Shown here: positions 6,637-14,618 of the stretch, piece after piece | Position numbering within the stretch: position 1 is the stretch's first letter | Layout of the letters: each line of letters begins with the position of its first letter | Assembly (NCBI GenBank): GCA_023411715.1 | Contig: JAEYOM010000001.1 | Span: forward strand, 1-20,874 | Origin: Bacillota bacterium | Lineage (GTDB): Bacteria; Bacillota; Clostridia; Acetivibrionales; DTU013 | Direction: 5' to 3' | DNA: 20,874 nucleotides | The notes under the pieces: model-generated | Told to the model about the DNA's origin: nothing | The model's input: only the letters and a program-made list of their open reading frames with translations | The model's database searches: none | Position numbers and translations under genes: made by a program

Positions 6637-7701
6637 ATGTATCCCAAACAGAAAAGCATAGAAATCATATTGAAGAATCAGGATCAGAAAGGATCCTATA
6701 TAGCAAGTCCGGTGTTTGATACCTACAAGTTCTGTTGGATGAGGGACGGCAGTTTTATTGCCTGGTCGATGGATATTTCAGGCCGGCCTGAATCTGCCGG
6801 CATGTTCTTTGATTGGACCGATACAGTAATTTCCGGCAAGATGGATCACATTTACCGGATTATTTCGATTCATGACATGGGAGAAAAACTCCTGAACAGC
6901 GATTTCCTTCCTGCAAGGTATCATATGGACGGATCGGATACCAATGACGAATGGCCGAACTTTCAGTTGGACGGATATGGAACGTGGCTATGGGCTCTTT
7001 GCAGACATGTTGAAATAACAGGGAATGTGCGGCTGATTGATAAATATTCAAAGAGTATCCGTGCTGTTGCCAATTACCTGATAAGCTTCTGGAATGTACC
7101 GTGCTATGATTGCTGGGAGGAAAACGGAGATAAAACCCATACAGCGACGCTTGCTTGCATATATGGCGGTCTCAATTCCATCCGCACATATCTGGACGAG
7201 CCCGGTATTTTCACTACTGCATGCGCCATTAAAGAATATATTTTAACCCATTGTATCGGAAACGGCAGACTTCTCAAGTATCCGGGTTCTGACGACATAG
7301 ATTCCAGTCTTCTGTGGACAGCGCTACCATTTCATGTCATTGATGCGAACGATACAATCATGGTCAATACCGTACAGGAAATTGAAAAACGTTTACTGCA
7401 TGGCAGAGGAGTCCACCGTTACTCTGAGGATACTTACTATGGCGGAGGAGAATGGATTTTACTGTCATGTTGGCTCGGATGGTATTACGCCATATCCGGA
7501 CGAAAGAATGAAGCAATCGAGATACTGGAGTGGGTAGAAAGCCAGGCGGATGCTGAAATCGGGCTGCCTGAACAAGTCCTCGGGCACGTATATAAACCGG
7601 AGTATATCAACAAATGGAAGGAATTATGGGGAGAGCCGGCGATGCCGCTGCTATGGTCCCATGCCATGCATCTGATTCTGCTGAACGCATTGGGAAGATA
7701 G
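6637..7701 (+). CDS. GH15 family glucoamylase/glucodextranase-like enzyme
   Basis: GH15 enzymes are inverting exo-glucosidases that release glucose from alpha-1,4 or alpha-1,6 glucans, using two Glu residues in an (alpha/alpha)6 barrel. The 354-residue product shows FCWMRDGSFIAW near residue 28, QLDGYG near 110, CWEENGD with the likely catalytic acid Glu161, and GLPEQ with the likely base Glu312. It lacks a signal peptide, so it is cytoplasmic, and it lacks the N-terminal beta-sandwich domain of full-length bacterial GH15 proteins, being only the barrel. Start ATG at 6637 follows an AAGGGGTGA ribosome site. First gene of the operon with an ABC importer and a GH66 enzyme, so activity on alpha-1,6-linked oligosaccharides (glucodextranase type) is my preferred inference; an alpha-1,4 role is possible. 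Confidence 0.85.
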   Translation: MYPKQKSIEIILKNQDQKGSYIASPVFDTYKFCWMRDGSFIAWSMDISGRPESAGMFFDWTDTVISGKMDHIYRIISIHDMGEKLLNSDFLPARYHMDGSDTNDEWPNFQLDGYGTWLWALCRHVEITGNVRLIDKYSKSIRAVANYLISFWNVPCYDCWEENGDKTHTATLACIYGGLNSIRTYLDEPGIFTTACAIKEYILTHCIGNGRLLKYPGSDDIDSSLLWTALPFHVIDANDTIMVNTVQEIEKRLLHGRGVHRYSEDTYYGGGEWILLSCWLGWYYAISGRKNEAIEILEWVESQADAEIGLPEQVLGHVYKPEYINKWKELWGEPAMPLLWSHAMHLILLNALGR

Positions 7702-7727
7702 CATTCAACAGGCAGATAATTCTGTGC

Positions 7728-7748
7728 TTTAGCGATTCTGTCGCTAAA
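7728..7748 (+). promoter_or_regulatory. Intercistronic RNA hairpin between the GH15 gene and the binding protein
   Basis: TTTAGCGA (7728-7735) and TCGCTAAA (7741-7748) pair perfectly around a 5-base loop. There is no real T tract, so it is more likely an mRNA processing or stability element that favours the downstream binding-protein message than a terminator. Confidence 0.5.
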
Positions 7749-7776
7749 AATATAAACTATATAAGGAGGAATTCAA

Positions 7777-9096
7777 GTGAAACAAAGTTCTTTTCGGATC
7801 ATTGGGATAGTTACTGTCGTTATGCTGATGGCTTCGTTATTCCTTATAGGATGCGGCAGCAGTACGGAAAAGCCGTCCGGAACCACTGAAGCCGGTACGC
7901 AGGCAGCAGCACAGGCAAATACCCCGGCAGAAACCCCGGCAGAAAAGGCCAAGATCACATTCTGGCACAACTATGGTGCAGACAAGGAAACTCCATATTT
8001 CTCAGAAACAATCATTCCGAAATTCAAAGAGAAATATCCCAATATTGATGTTGAAGTAGTGGCTCAGGGCGATGACCAGTATTCCAACCTCATCACCACG
8101 GCATTGGGTACCAATTCGGCACCGGATTGTGCAAGGCTTGATTCAACGGATGTTGCGACCTTTGCAAACCAGGACGGACTTCTGGCACTGAACGATATGG
8201 AAGGCTTCGGCACACTGAAGGATTCCGTTTACGAAGGAGCCATGTCCAGCGACCTGTTCAAAGGGAAATATTACGGCTTCCCGATCGACACTAATTGCAA
8301 GACGGCGATCGTCAACATGACCGCACTGGAAAAACTGGGTCTCAAGGATCCCCCAAAGACCATGGAAGAATTCATCGAGGCAAGCAGAAAGAACAGCCCC
8401 GGAGTACCGACCATCAGCGTTTCAAGCGTTGGCGACTGGGATTTCCTACCCTACTTCTGGTTGTTCGGAGGCGTACTCTCGGACGAAGGGTTTACTAAAA
8501 CAACCGGATATCTGGATGGTAATGAAAGCGTAGATGCGGTGACAAAGCTGCTTCAGCTCTACAAGGACAAGGTGCTTGCCATAAAGGACCTTGACGGAAC
8601 AAAGGACGCATGGGACGGCATAAAGGATGGAAGTTATGGTATGATACTGGAGGGGCCGTGGTTCTTTACCTTCAACGCCAACTGGAAGGATCTGAAGGTG
8701 GCTCCTGGCCTGATCCCGGCATACAACGGGAAAACAGCTTCTATCATCGGAGGGCAGAGCGCTGTTGTGTTCAAATCCAGCAAACACCCGAAAGAAGCAT
8801 TTGAGTTCGTCAAATTCCTTCTGTTGGAAGAAGTGCAGACCCTCGAAGGAATCAACATGGGACAGATGCCAGTACTCAAATCCGCAGCAGACAGCAAGGA
8901 CATCAAGAGCAATGAAGTCTGGAACGTATACCTGCAGCAAATGGGAAGCGCAAAGGCCAGGATCCCTTCCCCGTTCAAGCAGGTGATCCAGGATACTTTA
9001 AAAGATAAATTCACTCAGATTTTCACCGAAAAGGAGGCTCCCGGGCAGGCACTGAAAGAAGCGGCAGCAATCATTGATGCGGAGCTTTCCAAATAA
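7777..9096 (+). CDS. ABC sugar-binding lipoprotein (CUT1, family 1)
   Basis: This 439-residue protein captures the sugar outside the membrane and delivers it to the two permeases encoded next. It starts at GTG 7777 after AAGGAGGA. A lipoprotein signal peptide runs to LFLIGC with the lipidated Cys at residue 26, followed by a Ser/Thr/Ala-rich linker. The mature part opens with KITFWHNYGADKE and has the family-1 pattern of solute-binding proteins: NIDVEVVAQGDDQYSN, then SAPDCARLDSTDVATFA and YGMILEGPWFF. C-terminal helices end IIDAELSK. It resembles maltose, multi-sugar and isomalto-oligosaccharide binding proteins. No ATPase gene is in the operon, usual for CUT1 systems that share an MsiK/UgpC-type ATPase. 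The ligand, isomalto-oligosaccharide, is inferred from the neighbouring GH15 and GH66 genes. Confidence 0.92.
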   Translation: MKQSSFRIIGIVTVVMLMASLFLIGCGSSTEKPSGTTEAGTQAAAQANTPAETPAEKAKITFWHNYGADKETPYFSETIIPKFKEKYPNIDVEVVAQGDDQYSNLITTALGTNSAPDCARLDSTDVATFANQDGLLALNDMEGFGTLKDSVYEGAMSSDLFKGKYYGFPIDTNCKTAIVNMTALEKLGLKDPPKTMEEFIEASRKNSPGVPTISVSSVGDWDFLPYFWLFGGVLSDEGFTKTTGYLDGNESVDAVTKLLQLYKDKVLAIKDLDGTKDAWDGIKDGSYGMILEGPWFFTFNANWKDLKVAPGLIPAYNGKTASIIGGQSAVVFKSSKHPKEAFEFVKFLLLEEVQTLEGINMGQMPVLKSAADSKDIKSNEVWNVYLQQMGSAKARIPSPFKQVIQDTLKDKFTQIFTEKEAPGQALKEAAAIIDAELSK

Positions 9097-9122
9097 ATCG
9101 GACCGGTTCCTAAAATACGGTA

Positions 9123-9160
9123 CGGTCAGGGAGTCAAAACGCTCCCTGACTGCGGTTTTT
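9123..9160 (+). terminator. Attenuating terminator between binding protein and permease genes
   Basis: GTCAGGGAG (9125-9133) and CTCCCTGAC (9142-9150) form a perfect 9-bp GC-rich stem, followed after TGCGG by five T. It lies 27 bases after the binding-protein stop and 23 before the permease start. Partial termination here would keep binding protein in excess over the membrane subunits, a usual arrangement. Confidence 0.75.
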
Positions 9161-9182
9161 CGAACAAAGGAGGGTATCAGGA

Positions 9183-10112
9183 ATGAACAGCGGTATGGCT
9201 GTTGACAGAACGAGAATCAGGAGGCGGGAACTCAGACAAATCGGGCAGGCTTTACCTTTTGTATTGCCGGGTTTATTACTTGTATGTGTATTCATTCTCT
9301 ATCCGATAGTCCGCAATGTCATAATCAGTCTGTCGGATTACAAGCTGGTTACGGGAGAAATGACCTATACAGGCCTGAAGAATTATCAGGATCTTATGAC
9401 AGGGTATCAGGGCAGGTTCTGGTACGCATACCGTAATACGCTTCTTTATGCTGTTGTGACCACTCCAATCACTCTTTTTGCAGGCCTGATTTTTGCGGTA
9501 ATGATCAATTCCCTGAACAAAGGCACTGTTTTTTTCCGAACCGTCTATTATTTGCCGGTTATTACTTCGTGGATCATCGTCGGACTTGTATTCAAGTACC
9601 TGTTCAATGTCGGCAGCTCCGGACCTGTAAACTATATTCTTGTGGATGTTCTTCATGTGATGAAGGAACACATAAACTGGTTGAAGCTGGAATGGCCGGG
9701 GAACTTTGTGATATGGCTGCTTGGTATCTGGAAAGGTATCGGTTTCCCGATGATCATCTTTATGGCGGCACTGCAGGGCATTCCGCGGGACATTTACCAT
9801 GTGGCGGCGATCGAAGGCTCCGGCCCGGTGAATACTTTTATTAAAATAACGATTCCGTTGTTAAAACCTTCGACCTATTTTCTGATTGTACAGTCTCTGA
9901 TTGGCTCCTTTAATGTATTTCTGCAGGTTTTGGTCCTCACAAACGGTGATCCGTCGGGAAAGACAAGCGTACTACAGTTCCTGCTGTATGACCAGACCTT
10001 CAAGAACATGCTGTTCGGACAAGGCGCCGCAGTTGGAGTGATCACAGCCGTCAGCGTATTTTTATTGACGATTGTTCTGGGAAAACTGCTGAAAAGTGAG
10101 GATTACTATTAG
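9183..10112 (+). CDS. ABC sugar transporter permease, MalF type
   Basis: First membrane subunit of the importer, 309 residues. It starts at ATG 9183 after AGGAGGG. A basic cytoplasmic N-terminus (RTRIRRRELRQ) precedes the first helix (LPFVLPGLLLVCVFILYPIV), and about five further hydrophobic helices follow. The EAA-type loop that docks on the ATPase is visible as AAIEGSGPVNTFIKITIPLL near residues 210-230. The length matches the shorter MalF/UgpA-type CUT1 permeases. It is 9-12 bases from the next permease, so translation is probably coupled. Confidence 0.92.
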   Translation: MNSGMAVDRTRIRRRELRQIGQALPFVLPGLLLVCVFILYPIVRNVIISLSDYKLVTGEMTYTGLKNYQDLMTGYQGRFWYAYRNTLLYAVVTTPITLFAGLIFAVMINSLNKGTVFFRTVYYLPVITSWIIVGLVFKYLFNVGSSGPVNYILVDVLHVMKEHINWLKLEWPGNFVIWLLGIWKGIGFPMIIFMAALQGIPRDIYHVAAIEGSGPVNTFIKITIPLLKPSTYFLIVQSLIGSFNVFLQVLVLTNGDPSGKTSVLQFLLYDQTFKNMLFGQGAAVGVITAVSVFLLTIVLGKLLKSEDYY

Positions 10113-10123
10113 GAGGTGATTAG

Positions 10124-10960
10124 GTGAAAAAGAGCAGAATTGGACAAATACTATTATGGATATTTTTAACAGGCGGAGCAGTTGCTTTTATTTTCCCGTT
10201 TCTGTTTATGATCAGCAATTCCTTTGAAGACTTTACTTATACCCTCCCCGATCCGCCAAGACTGCTGCCGAGGCAATTCGTTCTTTCCAATTATATATCG
10301 ATCCTTCAGAACCAGCACATTGAGATCTATTTTTTTAACAGTGCCATCATAACACTGACAACAACGGTTATCGGAATTGCAATATCTACCCTCTCCGCCT
10401 ATGGCTTTGCTAAAATAAGGTTTTACGGCAGGGAGACGATTTTTAAAATATACCTGTTCACTCTGATGATTCCCGGCGTTTTAAATATCATACCACAGTT
10501 TAGCATCATCAATGCTCTGGGGTTGATTGGTCACCGGGCAGGCCTCATATTGCTGTATGTCGGGACCGGAATCTGCGGGAACACGTTCTTCCTGAGAAGC
10601 TTTTTCCAGTCGCTGCCCGATGAAATAGGCGAATCGGTCGTAGTAGACGGCGGATCGCACTTCACCATTTATTCCAGGATCATTCTGCCACTTTCCAAGG
10701 CAGGGATCGCAACACTCTCCATACTAACCATACAGGGCACTTGGGACGATTTTTTTACTGCCAAGGTCATTCTGGGAGCAAACAATAATGTGCTGACACT
10801 TCCTGTCATGGTGCAAAGACTACATGGGCAATTTGCCACAAGATGGGGCCTTGTATTCGCCGCTGCTTTGCTGATGCTTGTACCCATCATCACGCTGTAT
10901 ATTGTTTTCCAAAAATACTTTGTCACTGGTGGTATAACCGAAGGCGGAATAAAAATGTAG
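10124..10960 (+). CDS. ABC sugar transporter permease, MalG type
   Basis: Second membrane subunit, 278 residues, starting at GTG 10124 with AGGAGGTG upstream overlapping the end of the preceding gene's intergenic space. First helix near residues 10-30 (LLWIFLTGGAVAFIFPFLFM), then the MalG pattern of a large periplasmic-side loop and five more helices. The EAA loop reads ESVVVDGGSHFTIYSRIILP, with the DGG in place of the usual DGA. The C-terminus YFVTGGITEGGIKM is typical of MalG-type proteins (consensus FVxGLTxGAVKG). It forms the heterodimeric channel with the upstream permease. Confidence 0.92.
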   Translation: MKKSRIGQILLWIFLTGGAVAFIFPFLFMISNSFEDFTYTLPDPPRLLPRQFVLSNYISILQNQHIEIYFFNSAIITLTTTVIGIAISTLSAYGFAKIRFYGRETIFKIYLFTLMIPGVLNIIPQFSIINALGLIGHRAGLILLYVGTGICGNTFFLRSFFQSLPDEIGESVVVDGGSHFTIYSRIILPLSKAGIATLSILTIQGTWDDFFTAKVILGANNNVLTLPVMVQRLHGQFATRWGLVFAAALLMLVPIITLYIVFQKYFVTGGITEGGIKM

Positions 10961-11021
10961 CGGAATACACACCTGATATGCACATATGTGTACAAAGGTA
11001 ATTTACAAAATGGGGGAAATT

Positions 11022-12806
11022 ATGGACATAGCAAATTTAGAACTCTACATCTCCGATGTTTATCCTGATAAAGCCCAATATTTATTGAACGAAACGGTAA
11101 ATATCACAGTGGAAATATCCGGTGAACCACAGGAGAATACTATTGCGGTTCTGCAAATGGTTATCCTGGACCTGGATCAGGTAATTCTGCAGCAAAGCAA
11201 GGAAATCACCTTGAAACCTGATGACATCGGGATAGACGGTTTTCAACAGGGTGATACCCCATCGGATAGCTGCCGGGAAGTTGTCTTCCATTTTATTCCT
11301 CCAGCTGTAAAAGAAAAGGGGTATGGTGCAGACATAGTCCTGGTACTTAATGGAAACATTATTAGCAGGCTTTCTACAGCGTTTGATGTTACCGATTCCT
11401 GGAAGAAAGCTCCTCGGTACGGGTTTCTTTGCGATTTTTACAAGCAGGATGAGAAAGATACCGGGGCTGTAAAACAACTATCAAAATACCATCTGAATGT
11501 GATCCAATTTTACGATTGGATGTACCGCCATGATGAATTGATCCCAAAAGAGACTTATTTTATTGATCCTCTTAACAGACAGCTCTCTATGGATGCAATA
11601 AAGAACAAATTAGAGCTTTGCCATAACTATGGAATAAAGGCAATGGCATATAGTGCCATCTATGCCGCAAGCAGGGATTTTTATGAAAAGAACAAAGCCC
11701 TGGCGCTGTATGGCAGCAATGGTCAAGTACAGAATCTTGGCGATCACTGGCTGTTTATCATGAATATATCTGAGGAGTCCCCATGGGTCGACCATATTCT
11801 CGGAGAATTTGCCAAGGTCGTCAATCTGCTTGATTTTGACGGGATACACATGGATACTTATGGGTTTCCGAAAGCTGCATTTTCCATGCTGAACGGGCAA
11901 ACAAGGCTGGAGAGACTGGAACAGCATTACCCAAGGTTCATCAACAGAGCCCGTCGTAAGCTTGGGGCTTTGAAGGACGATGTCGGAATTATCTTCAATG
12001 CAGTAGGGAACTGGTCTGTAGAAACAGTTGCGCCTGCAGAGCAGGATGCGGTATATATAGAGGTTTGGGATCCCAACGACAGGTATTTCCACCTGAACCA
12101 CATCATCAACAGAGCCGGGGAACTGGGCAGAAAGCCGGTAATATTGGCTGCGTACATTTCCGCATATTTAAAGGAGAACAATGTGAACCCCGAATATGCG
12201 GAGAATTGTTTCCTTCTTTTATCAAGTGTAATTTTTGCAAGCGGAGGCTACCATATTATACTCGGAGAAAACAACGGCATTCTGGCGCATCCGTATTTCG
12301 TCAAGTATGGAGTGATTCGCAAAGAATTTGAAAGAACGGTCAGGAATTATTATGATTTCATAGTAAGGTACCGAAACCTGCTTTACGACCAGGAACTGGC
12401 AGATAAATCCATGACTCATACAAACGGGATCAATGAAGAGTATGTGTTCGGAAATTCCGTATTTTCTTCCTACGGTGAACCTGATAAGGTATGGACAATC
12501 ATTAAGGAAAAACCCGGCATGAAAGTAATCAACCTCATCAATCTGAGAGGGATTTCCAGTGACATCTGGAATGAGGGAAAAGCCAACAGACCCACGCCGG
12601 TAGATCAAATTCATGTAAAAGTACTTGTTGATGAAAATATTAAGAAGGTTTTTGTTGCATCTCCCAATCAATATAACGGTTCGCCAAGAAAGCTGGAATT
12701 TACTTATTCCGAGCATTCGAGGGGAAAGCTATTGGAATTTACCGTTCCTTTCCTTGAAATATGGGCTCTGATATGGATTGAGACGGAACCGATCTGTTTT
12801 TTGTAA
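11022..12806 (+). CDS. GH66 dextranase / cycloisomaltooligosaccharide glucanotransferase family enzyme, no signal peptide
   Basis: GH66 enzymes cleave alpha-1,6 linkages in dextran with a retaining mechanism, and some make or open cyclic isomaltooligosaccharides. The 594-residue product has an N-terminal beta domain (about 1-120), then the catalytic barrel beginning RYGFLCDFY, with LNVIQFYDWMYRHDEL. The expected nucleophile is Asp278 in DGIHMDTYG and the acid/base Glu347 in VYIEVWDPN; a C-terminal beta domain follows. It lacks the secretion signal usual for dextranases, so it should act in the cytoplasm on imported oligosaccharides. I prefer the ATG at 11022, which has GGGGG five bases upstream; in-frame ATGs at 10986 and 11010 would add 12 or 4 residues. 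It is 61 bases after the permease and ends the operon. Confidence 0.85.
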   Translation: MDIANLELYISDVYPDKAQYLLNETVNITVEISGEPQENTIAVLQMVILDLDQVILQQSKEITLKPDDIGIDGFQQGDTPSDSCREVVFHFIPPAVKEKGYGADIVLVLNGNIISRLSTAFDVTDSWKKAPRYGFLCDFYKQDEKDTGAVKQLSKYHLNVIQFYDWMYRHDELIPKETYFIDPLNRQLSMDAIKNKLELCHNYGIKAMAYSAIYAASRDFYEKNKALALYGSNGQVQNLGDHWLFIMNISEESPWVDHILGEFAKVVNLLDFDGIHMDTYGFPKAAFSMLNGQTRLERLEQHYPRFINRARRKLGALKDDVGIIFNAVGNWSVETVAPAEQDAVYIEVWDPNDRYFHLNHIINRAGELGRKPVILAAYISAYLKENNVNPEYAENCFLLLSSVIFASGGYHIILGENNGILAHPYFVKYGVIRKEFERTVRNYYDFIVRYRNLLYDQELADKSMTHTNGINEEYVFGNSVFSSYGEPDKVWTIIKEKPGMKVINLINLRGISSDIWNEGKANRPTPVDQIHVKVLVDENIKKVFVASPNQYNGSPRKLEFTYSEHSRGKLLEFTVPFLEIWALIWIETEPICFL

Positions 12807-12977
12807 GTGAAGCTTCAGTTTACGTTTGTCCAATACCCGTTTTGCCGCCTTTATAAGAGAGCAATGTCTATATTCATTATTTTCTATCAATTCATACCTG
12901 AACAACAACCATACCATAATTACAGATTCGAATCTTGCTTTACAACTATTAGTATGTTGAATGCCCCAAAAAAGGCT

Positions 12978-13010
12978 GATGCCATGCGGGTTAACCGTAT
13001 GGCATCTTTT
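12978..13010. terminator. Bidirectional terminator between the sugar operon and tRNA-Ala
   Basis: GATGCCATGCGG (12978-12989) pairs with CCGTATGGCATC (12995-13006) over 12 positions (one G-U) around GTTAA. TTTT follows on the plus strand. On the minus strand the same stem is followed by AGCCTTTTTT, so it also ends the tRNA transcript. The stretch 12807-12977 before it holds nothing I can name. Confidence 0.85.
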
Positions 13011-13023
13011 ACTACCAAAATTG

Positions 13024-13099
13024 TGGTGGAGACGAAGAGGATCGAACTCTCGACCTTACGGATGCGAACCGTACGCTCTCCCAGCTGAGCTACGCCCCC
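13024..13099 (-). tRNA. tRNA-Ala, anticodon CGC
   Basis: The 76-base minus-strand sequence folds into a complete cloverleaf: acceptor GGGGGCG with CGTCTCC, D-arm GCTC/GAGC, anticodon stem TACGG/CCGTA with loop TTCGCAT (anticodon CGC, reading GCG), T-arm GAGAG/CTCTT with TTCGATC, discriminator A and an encoded CCA. The third acceptor pair is G-U, the main identity element for alanyl-tRNA synthetase. It sits at the right edge of the sugar island. Confidence 0.96.
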
Positions 13100-13307
13100 A
13101 CATGATTCAGTTGTATGATTCCTTCTCGTAATATTCTGCAATAAGATTATCAATTTCACAACTCAAATTAAAATTTCCTGAGAATTGATCGGCATTCCTC
13201 ACTTATTTATTTCACTTATTTTTCGGGCTTTTATGTGGAAAACTAATAAAAAGAACCGGCTTGGCGATTTGTACAAGCTCGGAGTTTTAGGAATGAGAGG
13301 TTTTATA

Positions 13308-14309
13308 ATGTCCGGATTGAAAAATGTCAGAACAGATTTAACGCTTGAAGCCCATGAATTGTTAAGGGAACAATCTCTGAAAGAGGGCGGAAAACAGGCG
13401 GATATACCCGGAGTTACGGTCGAGAATGCGGGCGACGAAGCGATAAAGATCACAAGGGTCCGTGTCACGACGCCCGCCGGAGAGAAAAATATCGGCAAAC
13501 CGATGGGGAATTATATAACGCTTGAGATACCGGGCCTGCGTGATAATGACCAGGAGCTTTATGAAAATACATGCAGGGCTCTTGCGAAGGAACTATCACC
13601 AATACTTGATCTAAAAGAAAAAACTATGACGCTCGTTGTCGGCCTCGGCAACTGGAACGTTACTCCGGATGCGCTGGGCCCGAAGGTCGTTTCGAGTATG
13701 ATGGTCACCAGACACCTGCTCGAATATGTCCCCGAACAGGTGGATAAGGGAGTGCGGCCCGTATGCGCAGTAGCTCCCGGAGTGCTGGGCATAACAGGCA
13801 TCGAAACGGGTGAGATCGTAAGAGGAATTATCGACCGAGTCAAGCCCGATTTTGTGATCGCAATCGACGCACTGGCATCGCGGAGGATAGATCGTGTGAA
13901 TACGACAATTCAGATCGCAGATACCGGCATCTCGCCGGGATCAGGCGTAGGGAACAAGCGGATGGAGCTGTCAAGGGCAACGCTCGGGATACCTGTGATA
14001 GCTATCGGAGTGCCGACGGTAGTCGATGCCGCGACAATGGCAAACGATACGATAGACCTGGTGCTCGACAGTATGATAGAACAGGCGCCAAAGGGGACCG
14101 AATTCTATAATATGATGAAAAGCATAGACAGGGACGAGAAATACGGCATGATCCGGGAAGTACTCGAACCCTATGTCGGCAACCTGATCGTCACCCCGAA
14201 GGAGATCGACGAAGTCGTCAGGAAAGTTTCAAAGGTTATTGCAAACGGGCTCAATATTGCTCTCCATCAGGGGATCACGCTCGATGACGTCAACCGGTAT
14301 GTGAATTAG
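13308..14309 (+). CDS. gpr: Spore germination protease GPR (peptidase family A25)
   Basis: GPR degrades small acid-soluble spore proteins during germination; it is made in the forespore as a zymogen. The 333-residue protein starts MSGLKNVRTDLTLEA, and RTDLA/T is a conserved N-terminal GPR motif. The two catalytic Asp residues of family A25 appear as Asp121 in GLGNWNVTPDALGP and Asp187 in AIDALASRR, spaced 66 residues as in Bacillus megaterium (Asp127, Asp193). TGISPGSGVGN and GVPTVVDAATM blocks are also typical. I chose ATG 13308 with GAGG seven bases upstream; ATG 13293 (five more residues, GGAG upstream) is equally possible. An open frame extends to 13185 but those residues do not look like GPR. 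gpr normally follows rpsT directly; here about 9 kb intervenes. It indicates a spore former. Confidence 0.94.
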   Translation: MSGLKNVRTDLTLEAHELLREQSLKEGGKQADIPGVTVENAGDEAIKITRVRVTTPAGEKNIGKPMGNYITLEIPGLRDNDQELYENTCRALAKELSPILDLKEKTMTLVVGLGNWNVTPDALGPKVVSSMMVTRHLLEYVPEQVDKGVRPVCAVAPGVLGITGIETGEIVRGIIDRVKPDFVIAIDALASRRIDRVNTTIQIADTGISPGSGVGNKRMELSRATLGIPVIAIGVPTVVDAATMANDTIDLVLDSMIEQAPKGTEFYNMMKSIDRDEKYGMIREVLEPYVGNLIVTPKEIDEVVRKVSKVIANGLNIALHQGITLDDVNRYVN

Positions 14310-14379
14310 CAACATGCTCGGTTCCTGAATTGAATCGATTTCATAATTCCCAAAATAAGTATGGTTATACAAATTTCGG

Positions 14380-14409
14380 TTGACAAAATGCCCGGCCGCA
14401 TCATATAAT
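14380..14409 (+). promoter_or_regulatory. Sigma-A promoter of the riboswitch-ATPase unit
   Basis: Perfect consensus TTGACA (14380-14385) and TATAAT (14404-14409) with an 18-base spacer. The predicted start near 14416 gives a leader of about 270 bases containing the riboswitch. Confidence 0.85.
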
Positions 14410-14440
14410 GCTATTAATCTCTTTGCACTGCATTTTAAAT

Positions 14441-14466
14441 GCTGTTTGCCAATAAATGCAAACAGC
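14441..14466 (+). promoter_or_regulatory. Leader hairpin preceding the metal aptamer
   Basis: GCTGTTTGC (14441-14449) and GCAAACAGC (14458-14466) form a perfect 9-bp stem with an 8-base loop, 14 bases before the aptamer. It is not part of the known NiCo consensus as I recall it; it may protect the 5' end or delay the polymerase. Confidence 0.5.
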
Positions 14467-14479
14467 TGCTACAGTACAA

Positions 14480-14569
14480 ACTGAGCAGGCGATGAACCTT
14501 TATGGGTTCGTGGGGCCGGGTCACGATTTTGTGGCAGCGGATGGCTTATAGGCGCATCTGTGGGACAGT
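14480..14569 (+). promoter_or_regulatory. NiCo (czcD-type) transition-metal riboswitch aptamer
   Basis: The sequence carries the hallmarks of the NiCo riboswitch four-way junction: ACTGAGCAGGC at the 5' side, a P2 hairpin (ATGAACC/GGGTTCGT), GGCCGGG at the first metal-binding strand, P3 (TCAC/GTGG), GGCAGCGG, P4 (CGGATG 14538-14543 with CATCTG 14555-14560) and the terminal TGTGGGACAGT closing P1 (14480-14483 with 14566-14569). It closely parallels, from memory, the Erysipelotrichaceae RNA whose crystal structure is known. The family senses Co2+ and Ni2+ cooperatively and has been proposed to respond to Fe2+. It controls the P-type ATPase 115 bases downstream. Confidence 0.92.
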
Positions 14570-14618
14570 GGTATGTCCGCAGGTGTGCTTTTTTATTTCC
14601 GAAACGAATACCTGCGGA
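14552..14618 (+). terminator. Riboswitch expression platform: terminator overlapping the aptamer
   Basis: GCGCATCTGTGGGAC (14552-14566), which is the 3' half of the aptamer, can instead pair with GTCCGCAGGTGTGC (14575-14588), followed by six T (14589-14594). The stem has about 12-14 pairs including several G-U. Folding the metal-bound aptamer would prevent it, so this should be an ON switch. In addition TCCGCAGGT (14576-14584) is a perfect complement of ACCTGCGGA (14610-14618), giving a third competing pairing that swallows the T tract in its loop. Confidence 0.8.

Noticed and set aside
12920..13159. Minus-strand frame of 79 codons containing GGVAQLGERTVRIRKVE
   Set aside because: It is translated tRNA-Ala sequence; this kind of GVAQLGER peptide is a well-known artefact of tRNA genes.
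13185..13307. N-terminal extension of GPR by 41 residues
   Set aside because: The extra residues are hydrophobic and unlike GPR; internal ATGs at 13293 and 13308 have ribosome sites.
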